From: Streptomyces sp. NBC_00237
Lineage (GTDB): Bacteria; Actinomycetota; Actinomycetes; Streptomycetales; Streptomycetaceae
Direction of reading: 5' to 3'
Assembly (NCBI RefSeq): GCF_026342435.1
Contig: NZ_JAPEMT010000002.1
Span: forward strand, 1,364,001 to 1,428,000
Length of the DNA: 64,000 nucleotides
The translations under genes and the position numbers were made by a program. The notes beneath the pieces were generated by a model, which ran no database searches, was not told where the DNA came from, and saw only the letters and a list, made by a program, of their open reading frames with translations. Each line of letters begins with the position of its first letter. Position 1 is the stretch's first letter. Positions 14,971-24,261 of this stretch are shown here, piece by piece.

Positions 14971-17424
14971 ATGGCCCGCCGCAGCACGAAGACCCCGCAG
15001 CCGGACGAGGCGTTCGAGGAGAAGATCCTCGACGTCGACGTCGTCGACGAGATGCAGGGCTCCTTCCTTGAGTACGCGTACTCGGTGATCTACTCGCGCG
15101 CCCTGCCGGACGCGCGGGACGGTCTGAAGCCGGTGCACCGCCGCATCGTCTACCAGATGAACGAGATGGGCCTGCGCCCCGACCGGGGGTACGTGAAGTG
15201 CGCCCGGGTCGTCGGCGAGGTGATGGGCAAGCTGCACCCGCACGGCGACGCGTCCATCTACGACGCACTGGTCCGGATGGCCCAGCCCTTCTCCATGCGG
15301 CTGCCGCTGGTCGACGGACACGGGAACTTCGGCTCGCTGGGCAACGACGACCCCCCGGCCGCGATGCGTTACACCGAGAGCCGGATGGCCGACGCCGCGT
15401 CGCTGATGACGGAGTCGATCGACGAGAACACCGTCGACTTCAGCCCCAACTACGACGGCAAGGAGCGCGAGCCCGTCACGCTCCCGGCCGCGTACCCGAA
15501 CCTCCTGGTCAACGGTGCCACCGGCATCGCGGTCGGCATGGCCACCAACATGCCCCCGCACAACCTGGGCGAGGTCGTGGCCGCCGCCCGCCACCTGATC
15601 AAGCACCCGGCCGCCGACCTCGAAACGCTGATGCGCTTCGTCCCCGGCCCCGACCTGCCGACCGGCGGCCGGATCGTCGGCCTCGCGGGCATCAAGGACG
15701 CGTACGAGAAGGGCCGCGGCACCTTCAAGATCCGCGCGAAGGCCGCCGTGGAGAACGTGACGGCGCGCCGCAAGGGTCTGGTCGTCACGGAACTGCCCTT
15801 CACGGTCGGCCCGGAGAAGGTGATCGCGAAGATCAAGGACCTGGTCGGCGCGAAGAAGATCCAGGGCATCGCGGACGTCAAGGACCTCACCGACCGCTCG
15901 CACGGCCTGCGCCTGGTCATCGAGATCAAGAACGGCTTCGTGCCGGAGGCCGTCCTCGAACAGCTCTACAAGCTGACGCCGATGGAGGAGTCCTTCGGCA
16001 TCAACAACGTCGCCCTGGTCGACGGCCAGCCCCTCACGCTGGGCCTCAAGGAGCTCCTTGAGGTCTACCTCGACCACCGCTTCGAGGTCGTACGCCGTCG
16101 CAGCGAGTTCCGCCGCACCAAGCGCCGGGACCGGCTGCACCTGGTCGAGGGCCTGCTCGTCGCGCTCATCGACATCGACGAGGTCATCCGCCTCATCCGC
16201 TCCAGCGAGAACTCGGCGCAGGCCAAGGAGCGCCTGATCGAGCGCTTCGGCCTCTCCGAGATCCAGACCCAGTACATCCTGGACACCCCGCTGCGCCGCC
16301 TCACCAAGTTCGACCGCATCGAGCTGGAGTCGGAGCGCGACCGCCTCAACGGCGAGATCGACGAGCTGACCGGAATCCTCGAATCCGACGTGGAGCTGCG
16401 CAAGCTGGTCTCCACCGAACTGGCCGCCGTGGCGAAGAAGTTCGGCACCGAGCGCCGTACGGTCCTGCTGGAGTCCGGCGCTTCGGCGGTCGCCACCGTG
16501 CCGCTGGAGGTCCCGGACGACCCGTGCCGCGTCCTCCTCTCCTCCACCGGCCTGCTGGCCCGTACGCCCAACGGCGAGCCCCTGGCCCTGGACGACGCCC
16601 GCCGCACCAAGCACGACGTGATCGTCTCCGCCGTCCCCGCGACGGCCCGCGGCGACGTCGGCGCGGTCACCTCCTCCGGCCGTCTCCTGCGCCTGGCCGT
16701 CATCGACCTCCCCCAGCTCCCCGACACGGCCTCCGCCCCCAACCTCTCGGGCGGAGCCCCGGTCTCCGAGTTCCTCTCCCTGGAAGCGGACGAGACCCTG
16801 ATCTGCCTCACCACCCTCGACGAGTCCTCCCCCGGTCTGGCGATCGGCACGGAGCAGGGCGTGGTGAAGCGCGTGGTCCCCGACTACCCCTCCAACAAGG
16901 ACGAGCTGGAGGTCATCTCCCTCAAGGACGGCGACCGCATCGTCGGCGCGCGGGAACTGCGTACGGGCGAGGAGGACCTCGTCTTCATCACGGACGACGC
17001 CCAACTCCTGCGCTACCAGGCCGCGCAGGTCCGTCCGCAGGGCCGCCCGGCAGGCGGCATGGCGGGCATCAAGCTGTCCGCGGGCGCGAAGGTGATCTCC
17101 TTCACCGCCGTCGACCCGGCCGCCGACGCCGTGGTCTTCACGGTGGCGGGCTCGAAGGGCACCTTGCTGGGCGACGCGGAATCCTCCGCCAAGCTCACCC
17201 CGTTCGACCAGTACCCGCGCAAGGGCAGGGCCACGGGCGGCGTCCGCTGCCAGCGGTTCCTGCGCGGCGAGGACGTCCTGATGCTGGCCTGGGCGGGAGC
17301 GGCCCCGGCCAGGGCCGCCCAGCAGAACGGCTCACCGGTCGAACTCCCGGAGATCGACCCGCGCCGCGACGGCTCGGGCACCCCGCTGCCGCAGCAGGTC
17401 GCCGCGCTGGCGGGCGCGGTGTAG
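14971..17424 (+). CDS. parC: DNA topoisomerase IV subunit A
   Basis: The 817-residue protein is a type IIA topoisomerase A subunit. The catalytic tyrosine is Tyr134 in 'AAMRYTESRM', the winged-helix region includes 'GLKPVHRRIVYQMNEMG', and the C-terminal half has the beta-pinwheel repeats. It breaks and rejoins DNA and works with ParE to separate daughter chromosomes. The ATG at 14971 has gaaggag at 14954-14960; an upstream in-frame start at 14950 overlaps that site and is rejected. I call it ParC rather than GyrA because parE lies 8 kb away in the same core block and gyrase genes normally sit at the origin. Confidence 0.93.
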   Translation: MARRSTKTPQPDEAFEEKILDVDVVDEMQGSFLEYAYSVIYSRALPDARDGLKPVHRRIVYQMNEMGLRPDRGYVKCARVVGEVMGKLHPHGDASIYDALVRMAQPFSMRLPLVDGHGNFGSLGNDDPPAAMRYTESRMADAASLMTESIDENTVDFSPNYDGKEREPVTLPAAYPNLLVNGATGIAVGMATNMPPHNLGEVVAAARHLIKHPAADLETLMRFVPGPDLPTGGRIVGLAGIKDAYEKGRGTFKIRAKAAVENVTARRKGLVVTELPFTVGPEKVIAKIKDLVGAKKIQGIADVKDLTDRSHGLRLVIEIKNGFVPEAVLEQLYKLTPMEESFGINNVALVDGQPLTLGLKELLEVYLDHRFEVVRRRSEFRRTKRRDRLHLVEGLLVALIDIDEVIRLIRSSENSAQAKERLIERFGLSEIQTQYILDTPLRRLTKFDRIELESERDRLNGEIDELTGILESDVELRKLVSTELAAVAKKFGTERRTVLLESGASAVATVPLEVPDDPCRVLLSSTGLLARTPNGEPLALDDARRTKHDVIVSAVPATARGDVGAVTSSGRLLRLAVIDLPQLPDTASAPNLSGGAPVSEFLSLEADETLICLTTLDESSPGLAIGTEQGVVKRVVPDYPSNKDELEVISLKDGDRIVGARELRTGEEDLVFITDDAQLLRYQAAQVRPQGRPAGGMAGIKLSAGAKVISFTAVDPAADAVVFTVAGSKGTLLGDAESSAKLTPFDQYPRKGRATGGVRCQRFLRGEDVLMLAWAGAAPARAAQQNGSPVELPEIDPRRDGSGTPLPQQVAALAGAV

Positions 17425-17434
17425 GGAGCACCCT

Positions 17435-17470
17435 GCGGGCCGGGCGCCGACTTCGTCGCGCCCGGCCCGC
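17435..17470. terminator. Bidirectional terminator hairpin between parC and the CobW gene
   Basis: A perfect 13-bp stem (gcgggccgggcgc with gcgcccggcccgc) surrounds a ten-base loop. It fills the 50-base gap between two convergent genes, so it can serve both. Confidence 0.88.
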
Positions 17471-17474
17471 CCCT

Positions 17475-18611
17475 CTACAGCGCCTGCGACCCGTCCGCTT
17501 CCCGCCCACCCTCCTCGTCTTCCTGCACTTCCTGCGCTTCCCGCACTTCCTGTACGTAGCGCAGCACGCCCCACATGGCGCGTTCACCGGGAGTGTCCTT
17601 ACCGGGCGCGAGGTCCCGCGCACTCGGCTCCGCCACACACTCGCCGAGCCGCTCCCGCAGCGCCGCGCCGTCCGTGCCCGACCCGATCAGCACGAGCTGC
17701 GTGAGCCGCTCCTCGCCGTCCCCCCACGCCTCCGGGTAGAACCGCAGGAACCGCCCCACCGCATGCACCGCGTACCGGTTCCGCGCATCGGCCGCGCCGA
17801 AGTCGACGTACCCCTTGATCCGGTAGAGCCCTTCGGGCCGCGCGTCGAGGAACGCCATGAGCCGCGCCGCGTCCATCGGCACCTCGGACACGAACTCCAC
17901 GCTCTCGTACGCGGCGTGCAGATGCCCGGAGTGATCGTCCCCCTCCCCCGCTTCGGCCTCCGCCCTCAGATCCTCGAAACTCAACTGCCACCCGTCTTGC
18001 CGGTGCTGGTCGTCGCTCCGCCGGTTGAAGAGAACCTCCGGATCGATCCGCCCGTACTCGGCGGAGATCAGGGTCCCCTCCCCGAGCCCGCCCAACTCCG
18101 CCTTGAGCGCGGCGAGCTCCCCCTCCGCCACCCGGTCGGTCTTGTTGAGCACGACCAGATCGGCGATCGCCAGGTGCCGCACGATCTCCGGATGCCTCTT
18201 TCGCGTCGCCGCGAACTCCGCCGCGTCCACGACCTCGACCAGCCCCCCGTACACGACGTACGGGCTCTCACTGGCGAGCACCATCTTCACGAGTTCCTGC
18301 GGTTCGGCCAGCCCGCTCGCCTCGATGACGATGACGTCGATCCCGGCCCCGGGCTCCGCGAGCTTCTCCAGGTACACATCCAGCTCGCTGGCGTCGACGG
18401 CACAGCACAGACACCCGTTCCCGAGCGAAACGGTGCTGTCCCCCAGCTGTCCGGCCACCGCCATCGCATCGATTTCGATCGCCCCGAAGTCATTGACGAT
18501 CGCCCCGATCCGGGTGCCGCGACTCCGCTTGAGCAGATGATTGAGCAGAGTCGTCTTGCCCGATCCCAGGAATCCTGCGAGGACGACGACGGGAATCTGT
18601 TGCGTGGACAT
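17475..18611 (-). CDS. CobW/COG0523-family GTP-binding metal chaperone
   Basis: The 378-residue protein begins with a P-loop 'GFLGSGKTT' (13-21) and has the family's CxCC motif in 'GNGCLCCAV' (Cys67, Cys69, Cys70) and the guanine motif 'NKTD'. A His/Asp-rich stretch 'DDHSGHLH' lies in the middle, and the CobW C-terminal domain follows. These GTPases deliver Zn, Co or Ni to client proteins; a zinc-homeostasis role is likely but no Zur box was recognised upstream. The ATG at 18609-18611 is preceded by aaagga. A longer open frame upstream lacks a ribosome binding site. Confidence 0.9.
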   Translation of the reverse strand: MSTQQIPVVVLAGFLGSGKTTLLNHLLKRSRGTRIGAIVNDFGAIEIDAMAVAGQLGDSTVSLGNGCLCCAVDASELDVYLEKLAEPGAGIDVIVIEASGLAEPQELVKMVLASESPYVVYGGLVEVVDAAEFAATRKRHPEIVRHLAIADLVVLNKTDRVAEGELAALKAELGGLGEGTLISAEYGRIDPEVLFNRRSDDQHRQDGWQLSFEDLRAEAEAGEGDDHSGHLHAAYESVEFVSEVPMDAARLMAFLDARPEGLYRIKGYVDFGAADARNRYAVHAVGRFLRFYPEAWGDGEERLTQLVLIGSGTDGAALRERLGECVAEPSARDLAPGKDTPGERAMWGVLRYVQEVREAQEVQEDEEGGREADGSQAL

Positions 18612-18804
18612 CCCCCGATCGTAAAGGAGCCCCCTCCCCGGCCTGCCGGGCGGCGAGCGGTTGTCGGCGGCGCACACCGGGCACACATTCGATATGGCGT
18701 GCTTTTGTTCGAGGAATCGTTCCTTCTGTGCGCCGTCTCTCCGCCTCCCACTGGCCGGGACCACCCGCCACCCTGGAAGCCGGAGTTCGGGGGTGGGGCA
18801 GGTC

Positions 18805-19302
18805 ATGATCGCGCACGGATGCCGCCGGCACAGGGTGCCGGTAACCGGAATCGCCTACGCCGCGACGTCAGCCGCAGCATGCGCGGCATTTCTCGCACAA
18901 CTCGCGCAACGCAGATATATGCAACGCCGTATCGAACTCGCGGACAAGCACCGGCTCCAATTCGACTTGCTCTGCAAGGCGATGGACGATCCGGAACTGG
19001 CTGCCGTACTCGATACGTACGACGAGGAGATCCCCACCGGCAGGCAACGCCAGTTCCTCCTCGCCAACGCGCTCTACGGCAACCTGCTGCACGCGTACCG
19101 CCTCGGCACCATCGACACCTCCGAGACGCTCGCGCACCTCCGGGGGATCTCCCAGAGCGCGATCTTCCGGGACTACTGGGACGCCACCCGGCACCACAGG
19201 GAGGCCCTGCCCGCCACGTCCCAGGAGCGGACCCTCGCCGCGATGGTGGACACCGTCGTCGCTCGCGCGAGTGAGGAACGTGATCGATGGTGGGTCACCT
19301 GA
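18805..19302 (+). CDS. DUF6082-type Streptomyces protein
   Basis: The protein has 165 residues with an N-terminal hydrophobic segment ('GIAYAATSAAACAAFLAQL', about 15-33), then a soluble alpha-helical domain with 'HRLQFDLLCKAMDDPELAAVL' in outline. This resembles the DUF6082 family as I recall it, made of single-pass membrane proteins of unknown function in Streptomyces. The start at 18805 is chosen by the membrane segment; the ribosome binding site is weak. An earlier GTG at 18661 would add a cysteine-rich stretch that does not look coding. Confidence 0.6.
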   Translation: MIAHGCRRHRVPVTGIAYAATSAAACAAFLAQLAQRRYMQRRIELADKHRLQFDLLCKAMDDPELAAVLDTYDEEIPTGRQRQFLLANALYGNLLHAYRLGTIDTSETLAHLRGISQSAIFRDYWDATRHHREALPATSQERTLAAMVDTVVARASEERDRWWVT

Positions 19303-19425
19303 GCGAATAAATTTCGCTCGAAATAGTGGACCTTCAGACAGAATTGACGACGGCAGCCCACAGAGCGGAATCTGCATGGGCATGCACGGTGGGGAATTTA
19401 CTCCCTACAGGAATGGGCCCCGTCA

Positions 19426-19659
19426 ATGATCAAACGCAGGATCGGCGCATCTCCTCGCGAACGCGGGAGCATGTCAGGCCAGACCTGTCCGGACATCTTC
19501 GAGCTGAACGACGGGAATTTCGCCGTCATCGGCACCGATCTCACGGACACTCTCGACGGGGCCCTGCCGTCCGACGCAGGCCGTGCCGACTACGAGCGGA
19601 TCGTCGTCATCACCCGCGAAACCCTGATCAGGGCGAAGGCCGACATCCCGGACGCGTAG
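19426..19659 (+). CDS. Small conserved Streptomyces protein
   Basis: The protein has 77 residues with a conserved-looking core 'CPDIFELNDGNFAVIG' and 'ERIVVITRETL', and an acidic composition. I recognise it as a small actinomycete family of unknown function. The start is uncertain: ATG 19426 gives 77 residues, while ATG 19471 (at 'MSGQTCPD') gives 62 but has its gggag only one base away. It follows the DUF6082-type gene by 123 bases on the same strand; similar small proteins often accompany regulators, but nothing shows a role here. Confidence 0.6.
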   Translation: MIKRRIGASPRERGSMSGQTCPDIFELNDGNFAVIGTDLTDTLDGALPSDAGRADYERIVVITRETLIRAKADIPDA

Positions 19660-19743
19660 CTCCCGTCCGGTACGGAGGCCGCCGCACCTCCGTACCGGAC
19701 GCGCCGCACGGCCCGCGTCCCCGTACGTCTACGGTGCGTACCC

Positions 19744-21327
19744 ATGCGCATCTCCTGGCCCCAGCGCGTCGTCTCCCAGTTCCTCCTGCTGCAACTGGCG
19801 ATCGCCACCGGCATCACCGTCCTCGCCACCGGCCTCTTCCTCGCCCCCCTCGGCGCGCAGCTCGACGACCAGGCGATGCGGCGGGCGCTGGCCATCGCCC
19901 AGACCACCGCGTCCCCCCACGTCGCACGGACCCTGCTCGACTCCCCCGCCGCGCCGGGTGGCCCCGTGCAGGCGGAGGCCGAGCGGATCAGGCGGTCGAC
20001 CGGGGCCGAGTACGTCGTGATCATGGACCGGCGGGGCGTCCGCTGGTCGCACACCGCCACCGACCGCATCGGCCGGGTCGTCTCCACCAACCCCAGCGAC
20101 GCCCTGGCGGGACGCGAGGTCATGGAGATCGACAGCGGCACCCTCGGCCCCTCCGCGCGCGGCAAGGTTCCCCTGCACGACGGGACCGGCCGCATCGTCG
20201 GCGCGGTCTCCGTCGGCATCGAGTACGACAGCGTCCGCGCCCGCCTCCTCGCCGCGATCCCCGGCCTGCTGGCGTACGCGGGCGGAGCACTCGCCATCGG
20301 CGCCCTGGCCGCCTACCTCATCTCGCGCAGGCTCCAGCGCCAGGTGCACGACCTGGCCTTCTCGGACATCGCCGCCCTGCTCGCGGAGCGCGAGGCCATG
20401 CTGCACGGCATCCGCGAGGGCGTCGTGGCCCTGGACCCGGCGGGCCGGGTGCGGCTGGTCAACGACGAGGCGCGTCGCCTCCTGGGCATCGGCGACGAGG
20501 CGGCGGGCCGCCCGCTGGACGAGGTCCTGGGCGAGGGCCGCACGGCGGACGTCCTCGCGGGACGGGTGTCAGGCGAAGACCTGCTGACCGTACGGGGCCC
20601 CCGAGTGCTGGTCGCCAACCGCATGCCCACCGACGACGGCGGCGCCGTGGCCACCCTGCGCGACCGCACCGAACTGGAGCAGCTGGGCCGCGAACTGGAC
20701 TCCACCCGGGGCCTGATCGACGCCCTGCGCGCCCAGGACCACGAGCACGCCAACCGGATGCACACCCTCCTGGGCCTCCTGGAACTCGGCATGCACGAGG
20801 AGGCGATGGAGTTCGTGACGGAGGTGGCGGGAGTACACCGGGCGACGGCCGAGGAGTTCACCGAACGCGTCCACGACCCGCTCCTCGCGGCCCTGCTGGT
20901 CGGCAAGTCGACGGTCGCGGCGGAGCGCGCTGTGGTGCTGCGCCCGGCGGCGGAGACGATGCTGCCCGACCGTCTGATCGACCCGCGCGGACTGGTCACG
21001 GTGGTCGGCAACCTGGTGGACAACGCACTGGACGCGGCGGCCGGTTCGCCCGACGCGTTCGTGGAGGTGGCGCTGTACGCCCGCGGCCGGGAGGTGGTCC
21101 TCCGCGTCACGGACAGCGGCCCCGGGGTGCCGCCCGCCCACCGCGAGTCGATCTTCACGGAAGGCTGGACGACGAAGGAACCCCCGTCCCACGGCAGACG
21201 GGGCCTGGGCCTGGCCCTCGTACGACGCCTCGCCGAACGGCACGGCGGCAGCGCCCGAGTCACCCAAGCCCCGGGCGGCGGCGCCGAGTTCACGGTCGTC
21301 CTCCCAGAAGCCCTGTCCGGCCCCTAA
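19744..21327 (+). CDS. CitA/DcuS-type sensor histidine kinase, no adjacent response regulator
   Basis: The 527-residue protein has two membrane helices (about 12-34 and 178-202) enclosing an extracellular sensor domain, then a PAS domain (about 220-300). The phosphoacceptor region is 'DHEHANRMHTLLGLLELG' (about 335), and an HATPase domain has N box 'NLVDNALDAA', 'DSGPGVP' and 'GRRGLGLAL'. This family senses di- and tricarboxylates such as citrate or C4 acids. Normally a CitB-like regulator gene follows; here the next gene is convergent and overlaps the stop by three bases. The nearby acetate-type symporter is a plausible functional partner. Confidence 0.9.
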   Translation: MRISWPQRVVSQFLLLQLAIATGITVLATGLFLAPLGAQLDDQAMRRALAIAQTTASPHVARTLLDSPAAPGGPVQAEAERIRRSTGAEYVVIMDRRGVRWSHTATDRIGRVVSTNPSDALAGREVMEIDSGTLGPSARGKVPLHDGTGRIVGAVSVGIEYDSVRARLLAAIPGLLAYAGGALAIGALAAYLISRRLQRQVHDLAFSDIAALLAEREAMLHGIREGVVALDPAGRVRLVNDEARRLLGIGDEAAGRPLDEVLGEGRTADVLAGRVSGEDLLTVRGPRVLVANRMPTDDGGAVATLRDRTELEQLGRELDSTRGLIDALRAQDHEHANRMHTLLGLLELGMHEEAMEFVTEVAGVHRATAEEFTERVHDPLLAALLVGKSTVAAERAVVLRPAAETMLPDRLIDPRGLVTVVGNLVDNALDAAAGSPDAFVEVALYARGREVVLRVTDSGPGVPPAHRESIFTEGWTTKEPPSHGRRGLGLALVRRLAERHGGSARVTQAPGGGAEFTVVLPEALSGP

Positions 21328-22922
21328 GCCGCCCCCGCCCCCGTCAGGGCCCGCACCTCCGTCTCCGCGTGCCTCGCCTCGTCCGGTTCGTCGCCGGACA
21401 TCACCGTCCCCAGCCACCCCGCCAGGAACCCCAGCGGAATCGACACCAACCCCGGGTTCTGCAACGGGAAGTACTGAAAGTCGGCCCCGGGGAACAGCGA
21501 TTCCGGACTCCCCGAGACCACCGGCGAAACGATCACCAGCAGCACCGCAGGCCCGAGCCCCCCGTACACCGCCCACACCGCCCCCCGTGTCGTGAACCCC
21601 CTCCAGAACAGCGAGAACAGCAGTACCGGCAGATTCGCCGAAGCCGCCACCGCGAACGCAAGACCCACCAGGAACGCCACGTTCAGGTCCTTGGCCAGCA
21701 GCCCCAGCGCGATCGCCACCACGCCGATCCCTCCGGCCGCGACCCTCGCCACCGCCACCTCGCTGTACGGCTTGCCCCGCTTGCTCCTGCTGCGCAGCGA
21801 CGCGTACAGGTCGTGGGCGACGGAGGCCGAGGAGGCCAGGGTGATTCCGGCGACGACGGCGAGGATCGTCGCGAAGGCGACTGCGGCGACGACCGCGAAG
21901 AGAACCGTTCCTCCTGTGGAACCCGCGCCCCCGCCCACCTCATGGGCCAGCAGCGGAACCGCCGTGTTGCCCGCCGCGTTCGACGCCCGCACCGTGTCGG
22001 AGCCGAGCAGGGCCGCCGCGCCGAAGCCGAGGACGATCGTCATCAGGTAGAAGCTGCCGATCAGCCCGATCGACCAGATCACCGAACGGCGCGCGGCCCG
22101 CGCCGTGGGCACGGTGTAGAAGCGGGACAGGATGTGCGGCAGCCCCGCCGTGCCGAGCACGAGGGCGAGTCCGAGGCTGATGAAGTCGAGGCGCGCGGTC
22201 CAGTCGCCGCCGTACTTGAGCCCGGGCGCGAGGAAGTCGAGACCGTGCCCGCTGCGCGCGGCGGCGGTGGTCAGCAGCTGGTTGAAGTCGCCCCCGAAGC
22301 GCACCAGGACCAGGACCGTCAGGGTCAGCGCCCCCGCCATCAGCAGGACCGCCTTGACGATCTGGATCCAGGTGGTGGCCCGCATCCCGCCCAGGGTCAC
22401 GTAGATGACCATCAGCGCACCGACTCCGACGACCGTCCAGGTCTGCGCCGCCCCGCTGCTCCCGCCGAGCAGCAGCCCCACCAGGGATCCGGCCCCCACC
22501 ATCTGCGCCACCAGGTACAGCACGGACACCGTCACCGAGGACGTCCCCGCCGCGATCCGCACGGGCCGCTCGCGCATCCGCGAGGCGACGACGTCGGCGA
22601 GGGTGAACCGGCCGCAGTTGCGCACCAGTTCCGCCACCAGGAACAGCACGACGAGCCAGGCCACCAGGAACCCGACGGAGTAGAGCATCCCGTCGTAGCC
22701 GTACAGGGCGATGAGGCCGGAGATGCCGAGGAAGGACGCGGCGGACATGTAGTCGCCCGCGATGGCGAAACCGTTCTCCATGGGGCTGAAGAGGCGTCCG
22801 CCGACGTAGAACTCCTCGGCCGAGCCGTGCCGGTTGCGGCTCACCCACGTGGTGATGGCGAGCGTCGTCGCGACGAAGGCGCTGAACAGGAGCAGTGCCA
22901 GGGTCTCGTGGCCGTGATTCAC
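21324..22922 (-). CDS. Sodium/solute symporter, acetate permease (ActP)-like
   Basis: The 532-residue protein has about 13 hydrophobic segments and the family signature region around 'GISGLIALYGYDGM' and 'DYMSAASFLG'. It resembles cation/acetate symporters of the SSS family, which take up acetate or other monocarboxylates with sodium. The GTG start (22920-22922) overlaps the stop of the DUF485 gene by four bases (GTGA). Its own stop (complement of 21324-21326) overlaps the stop of the convergent sensor kinase gene. Substrate assignment is by family only. Confidence 0.9.
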   Translation of the reverse strand: MNHGHETLALLLFSAFVATTLAITTWVSRNRHGSAEEFYVGGRLFSPMENGFAIAGDYMSAASFLGISGLIALYGYDGMLYSVGFLVAWLVVLFLVAELVRNCGRFTLADVVASRMRERPVRIAAGTSSVTVSVLYLVAQMVGAGSLVGLLLGGSSGAAQTWTVVGVGALMVIYVTLGGMRATTWIQIVKAVLLMAGALTLTVLVLVRFGGDFNQLLTTAAARSGHGLDFLAPGLKYGGDWTARLDFISLGLALVLGTAGLPHILSRFYTVPTARAARRSVIWSIGLIGSFYLMTIVLGFGAAALLGSDTVRASNAAGNTAVPLLAHEVGGGAGSTGGTVLFAVVAAVAFATILAVVAGITLASSASVAHDLYASLRSRSKRGKPYSEVAVARVAAGGIGVVAIALGLLAKDLNVAFLVGLAFAVAASANLPVLLFSLFWRGFTTRGAVWAVYGGLGPAVLLVIVSPVVSGSPESLFPGADFQYFPLQNPGLVSIPLGFLAGWLGTVMSGDEPDEARHAETEVRALTGAGAA

Positions 22923-23410
22923 CTGCTGGCCCCTCCCGTCTCGGTCAGCCTGGTCAACTCCTGGGTGTCCCAGCGCAGTTCGAGCGCGGCCCGGTCCCTG
23001 CGGAGCCGGGCGTGCCGGGCGTACGCCCAGGTCAACAGGAAGGTGGAGAGGAACTGGCCGAGGCCCGCGACCATCGCCACGTTGACCGCCCCCGCCACCG
23101 GCCGGGCCATCAGGGCGGGTGCGGCGGTGGCGGCGACGACGTACGCGACGTACCAGGCGAGGAAGGCGAGGGTCGCGGGGACGACGAACCGCCGGTAGCG
23201 GCTGCGCACCTGCTGGAAGGCGGGGCTGCGCTGCACTTCGAGGTAGATCTCGGCGGCGCTGGGACCGTGTTCCGGGGCGGCGCTCTGGTGCGGCACGGCG
23301 GGCGACCCGGCTCCCGCGCCGTCGAGTTCCCCCCAGCCGGAGGCGAGCGCGTCGTACCACGGATCGTCGAACCGCATCGCTGCGGCGTCGCGCCCTTCGT
23401 GCTTCTCCAC
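22919..23410 (-). CDS. DUF485 membrane protein, symporter partner
   Basis: The protein has 163 residues: a soluble N-terminal extension of about 70 residues, then two membrane helices (about 78-100 and 108-132), ending in a charged tail. DUF485 proteins (YjcH-like) are nearly always encoded just before ActP-type symporters, and the four-base overlap here agrees. Family members are near 100 residues, so the N-terminal extension is longer than usual. Its role in transport is not established. Confidence 0.88.
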   Translation of the reverse strand: MEKHEGRDAAAMRFDDPWYDALASGWGELDGAGAGSPAVPHQSAAPEHGPSAAEIYLEVQRSPAFQQVRSRYRRFVVPATLAFLAWYVAYVVAATAAPALMARPVAGAVNVAMVAGLGQFLSTFLLTWAYARHARLRRDRAALELRWDTQELTRLTETGGASR

Positions 23411-23508
23411 CGAACAACTCTCCTTGTCCGCGGCCGGACTGGTCCGCGCGCCCCAGGATGGGCAGACCGGAGAGATCCTCGGATCGGCAATCCCCTCTCT
23501 TCACCCCA

Positions 23509-24261
23509 TTAGGTGACGTCTGCTCCCGGCGGGTCCGTGGGTTCCGTACGGGGCGGCCTGGCGAGGCCCTGCCGGTAGGCGTAGCGGACGGCCTGCGCGC
23601 GGTCCCGCACGCCGGTCTTCGCGAAGAGGTTGTTGATGTGCGTCTTCACCGTGGCGGGCCCGATCCGCAGGGCCCGCGCGATCTCCGCGTTGGGCAGCCC
23701 CTCCGCGATCAGCTCCAGCACCTCGGCCTCGCGGGGCGTGAGCCCGTCCGGCAGTTCGACGGGACCCGGGCCTCCGGCCGCCCCGTACATCAGGGAGGGG
23801 GGAGCGGTGACCTGCTCCAGGAGCCTGCGCTGCACCCCGGCCGAGAGCCCCGCCTGCCCGGACATCACGTCCCGCACCGCCCGGAGGATCTCCTCGCCGT
23901 CCGCGTCCTTGGTGAGGTAGCCGCGCGCGCCCGCCCGCAGCGCGGGGAAGAGCCAGTCGTCGTCGGCGTACGTCGTCAGCACGACCACCTGCGTGGCGGG
24001 ATGCCCAGCCCGGATGCGCCGGGTCGCCTCCACCCCGTCGCAGCGGGGCATCCGCAGGTCCATCAGCACCACGTCAGGACCGTACCGGCCGACCAGCTCG
24101 ACGGCCTCCTCGCCGTCCCGCGCCGATCCGACCACCTCGATGCCGGGCAGCAGCCCCAGCAGCAGCACGATCCCCTCGCGCACCATCGCCTGGTCGTCGA
24201 CGACCAGCACCCGGACCGCGCCTGCGCCGTCAGGGGCCCCGCCGACTCCGTACCCGCTCAC
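23509..24261 (-). CDS. NarL/LuxR-family response regulator
   Basis: The 250-residue protein has a receiver domain with phosphoacceptor Asp68 in 'VVLMDLRMP' and acidic residues Asp22-Asp23. A LuxR helix-turn-helix lies at about 178-235 ('LTPREAEVLELIAEGL', 'TVKTHINNLFAKTGV'). It pairs with the sensor kinase gene upstream, whose stop overlaps its start by four bases (GTGA). The spacer carries a Gly/Pro-rich insert 'GAAGGPGPVELPDG'. Targets are unknown; the symporter pair 98 bases downstream on the same strand is a candidate. Confidence 0.93.
   Translation of the reverse strand: MSGYGVGGAPDGAGAVRVLVVDDQAMVREGIVLLLGLLPGIEVVGSARDGEEAVELVGRYGPDVVLMDLRMPRCDGVEATRRIRAGHPATQVVVLTTYADDDWLFPALRAGARGYLTKDADGEEILRAVRDVMSGQAGLSAGVQRRLLEQVTAPPSLMYGAAGGPGPVELPDGLTPREAEVLELIAEGLPNAEIARALRIGPATVKTHINNLFAKTGVRDRAQAVRYAYRQGLARPPRTEPTDPPGADVT

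Noticed and set aside
16524..19274. Plus-strand frame of about 916 codons from inside parC through the CobW gene
   Set aside because: It passes a strong terminator, overlaps two well-supported genes and has shadow-type composition.
19326..23198. Open frame of about 1290 codons on the plus strand
   Set aside because: It runs across the sensor kinase in another frame and antisense to the symporter and DUF485 genes. The composition is Arg/Pro/His-rich with no domain, as expected from high GC.
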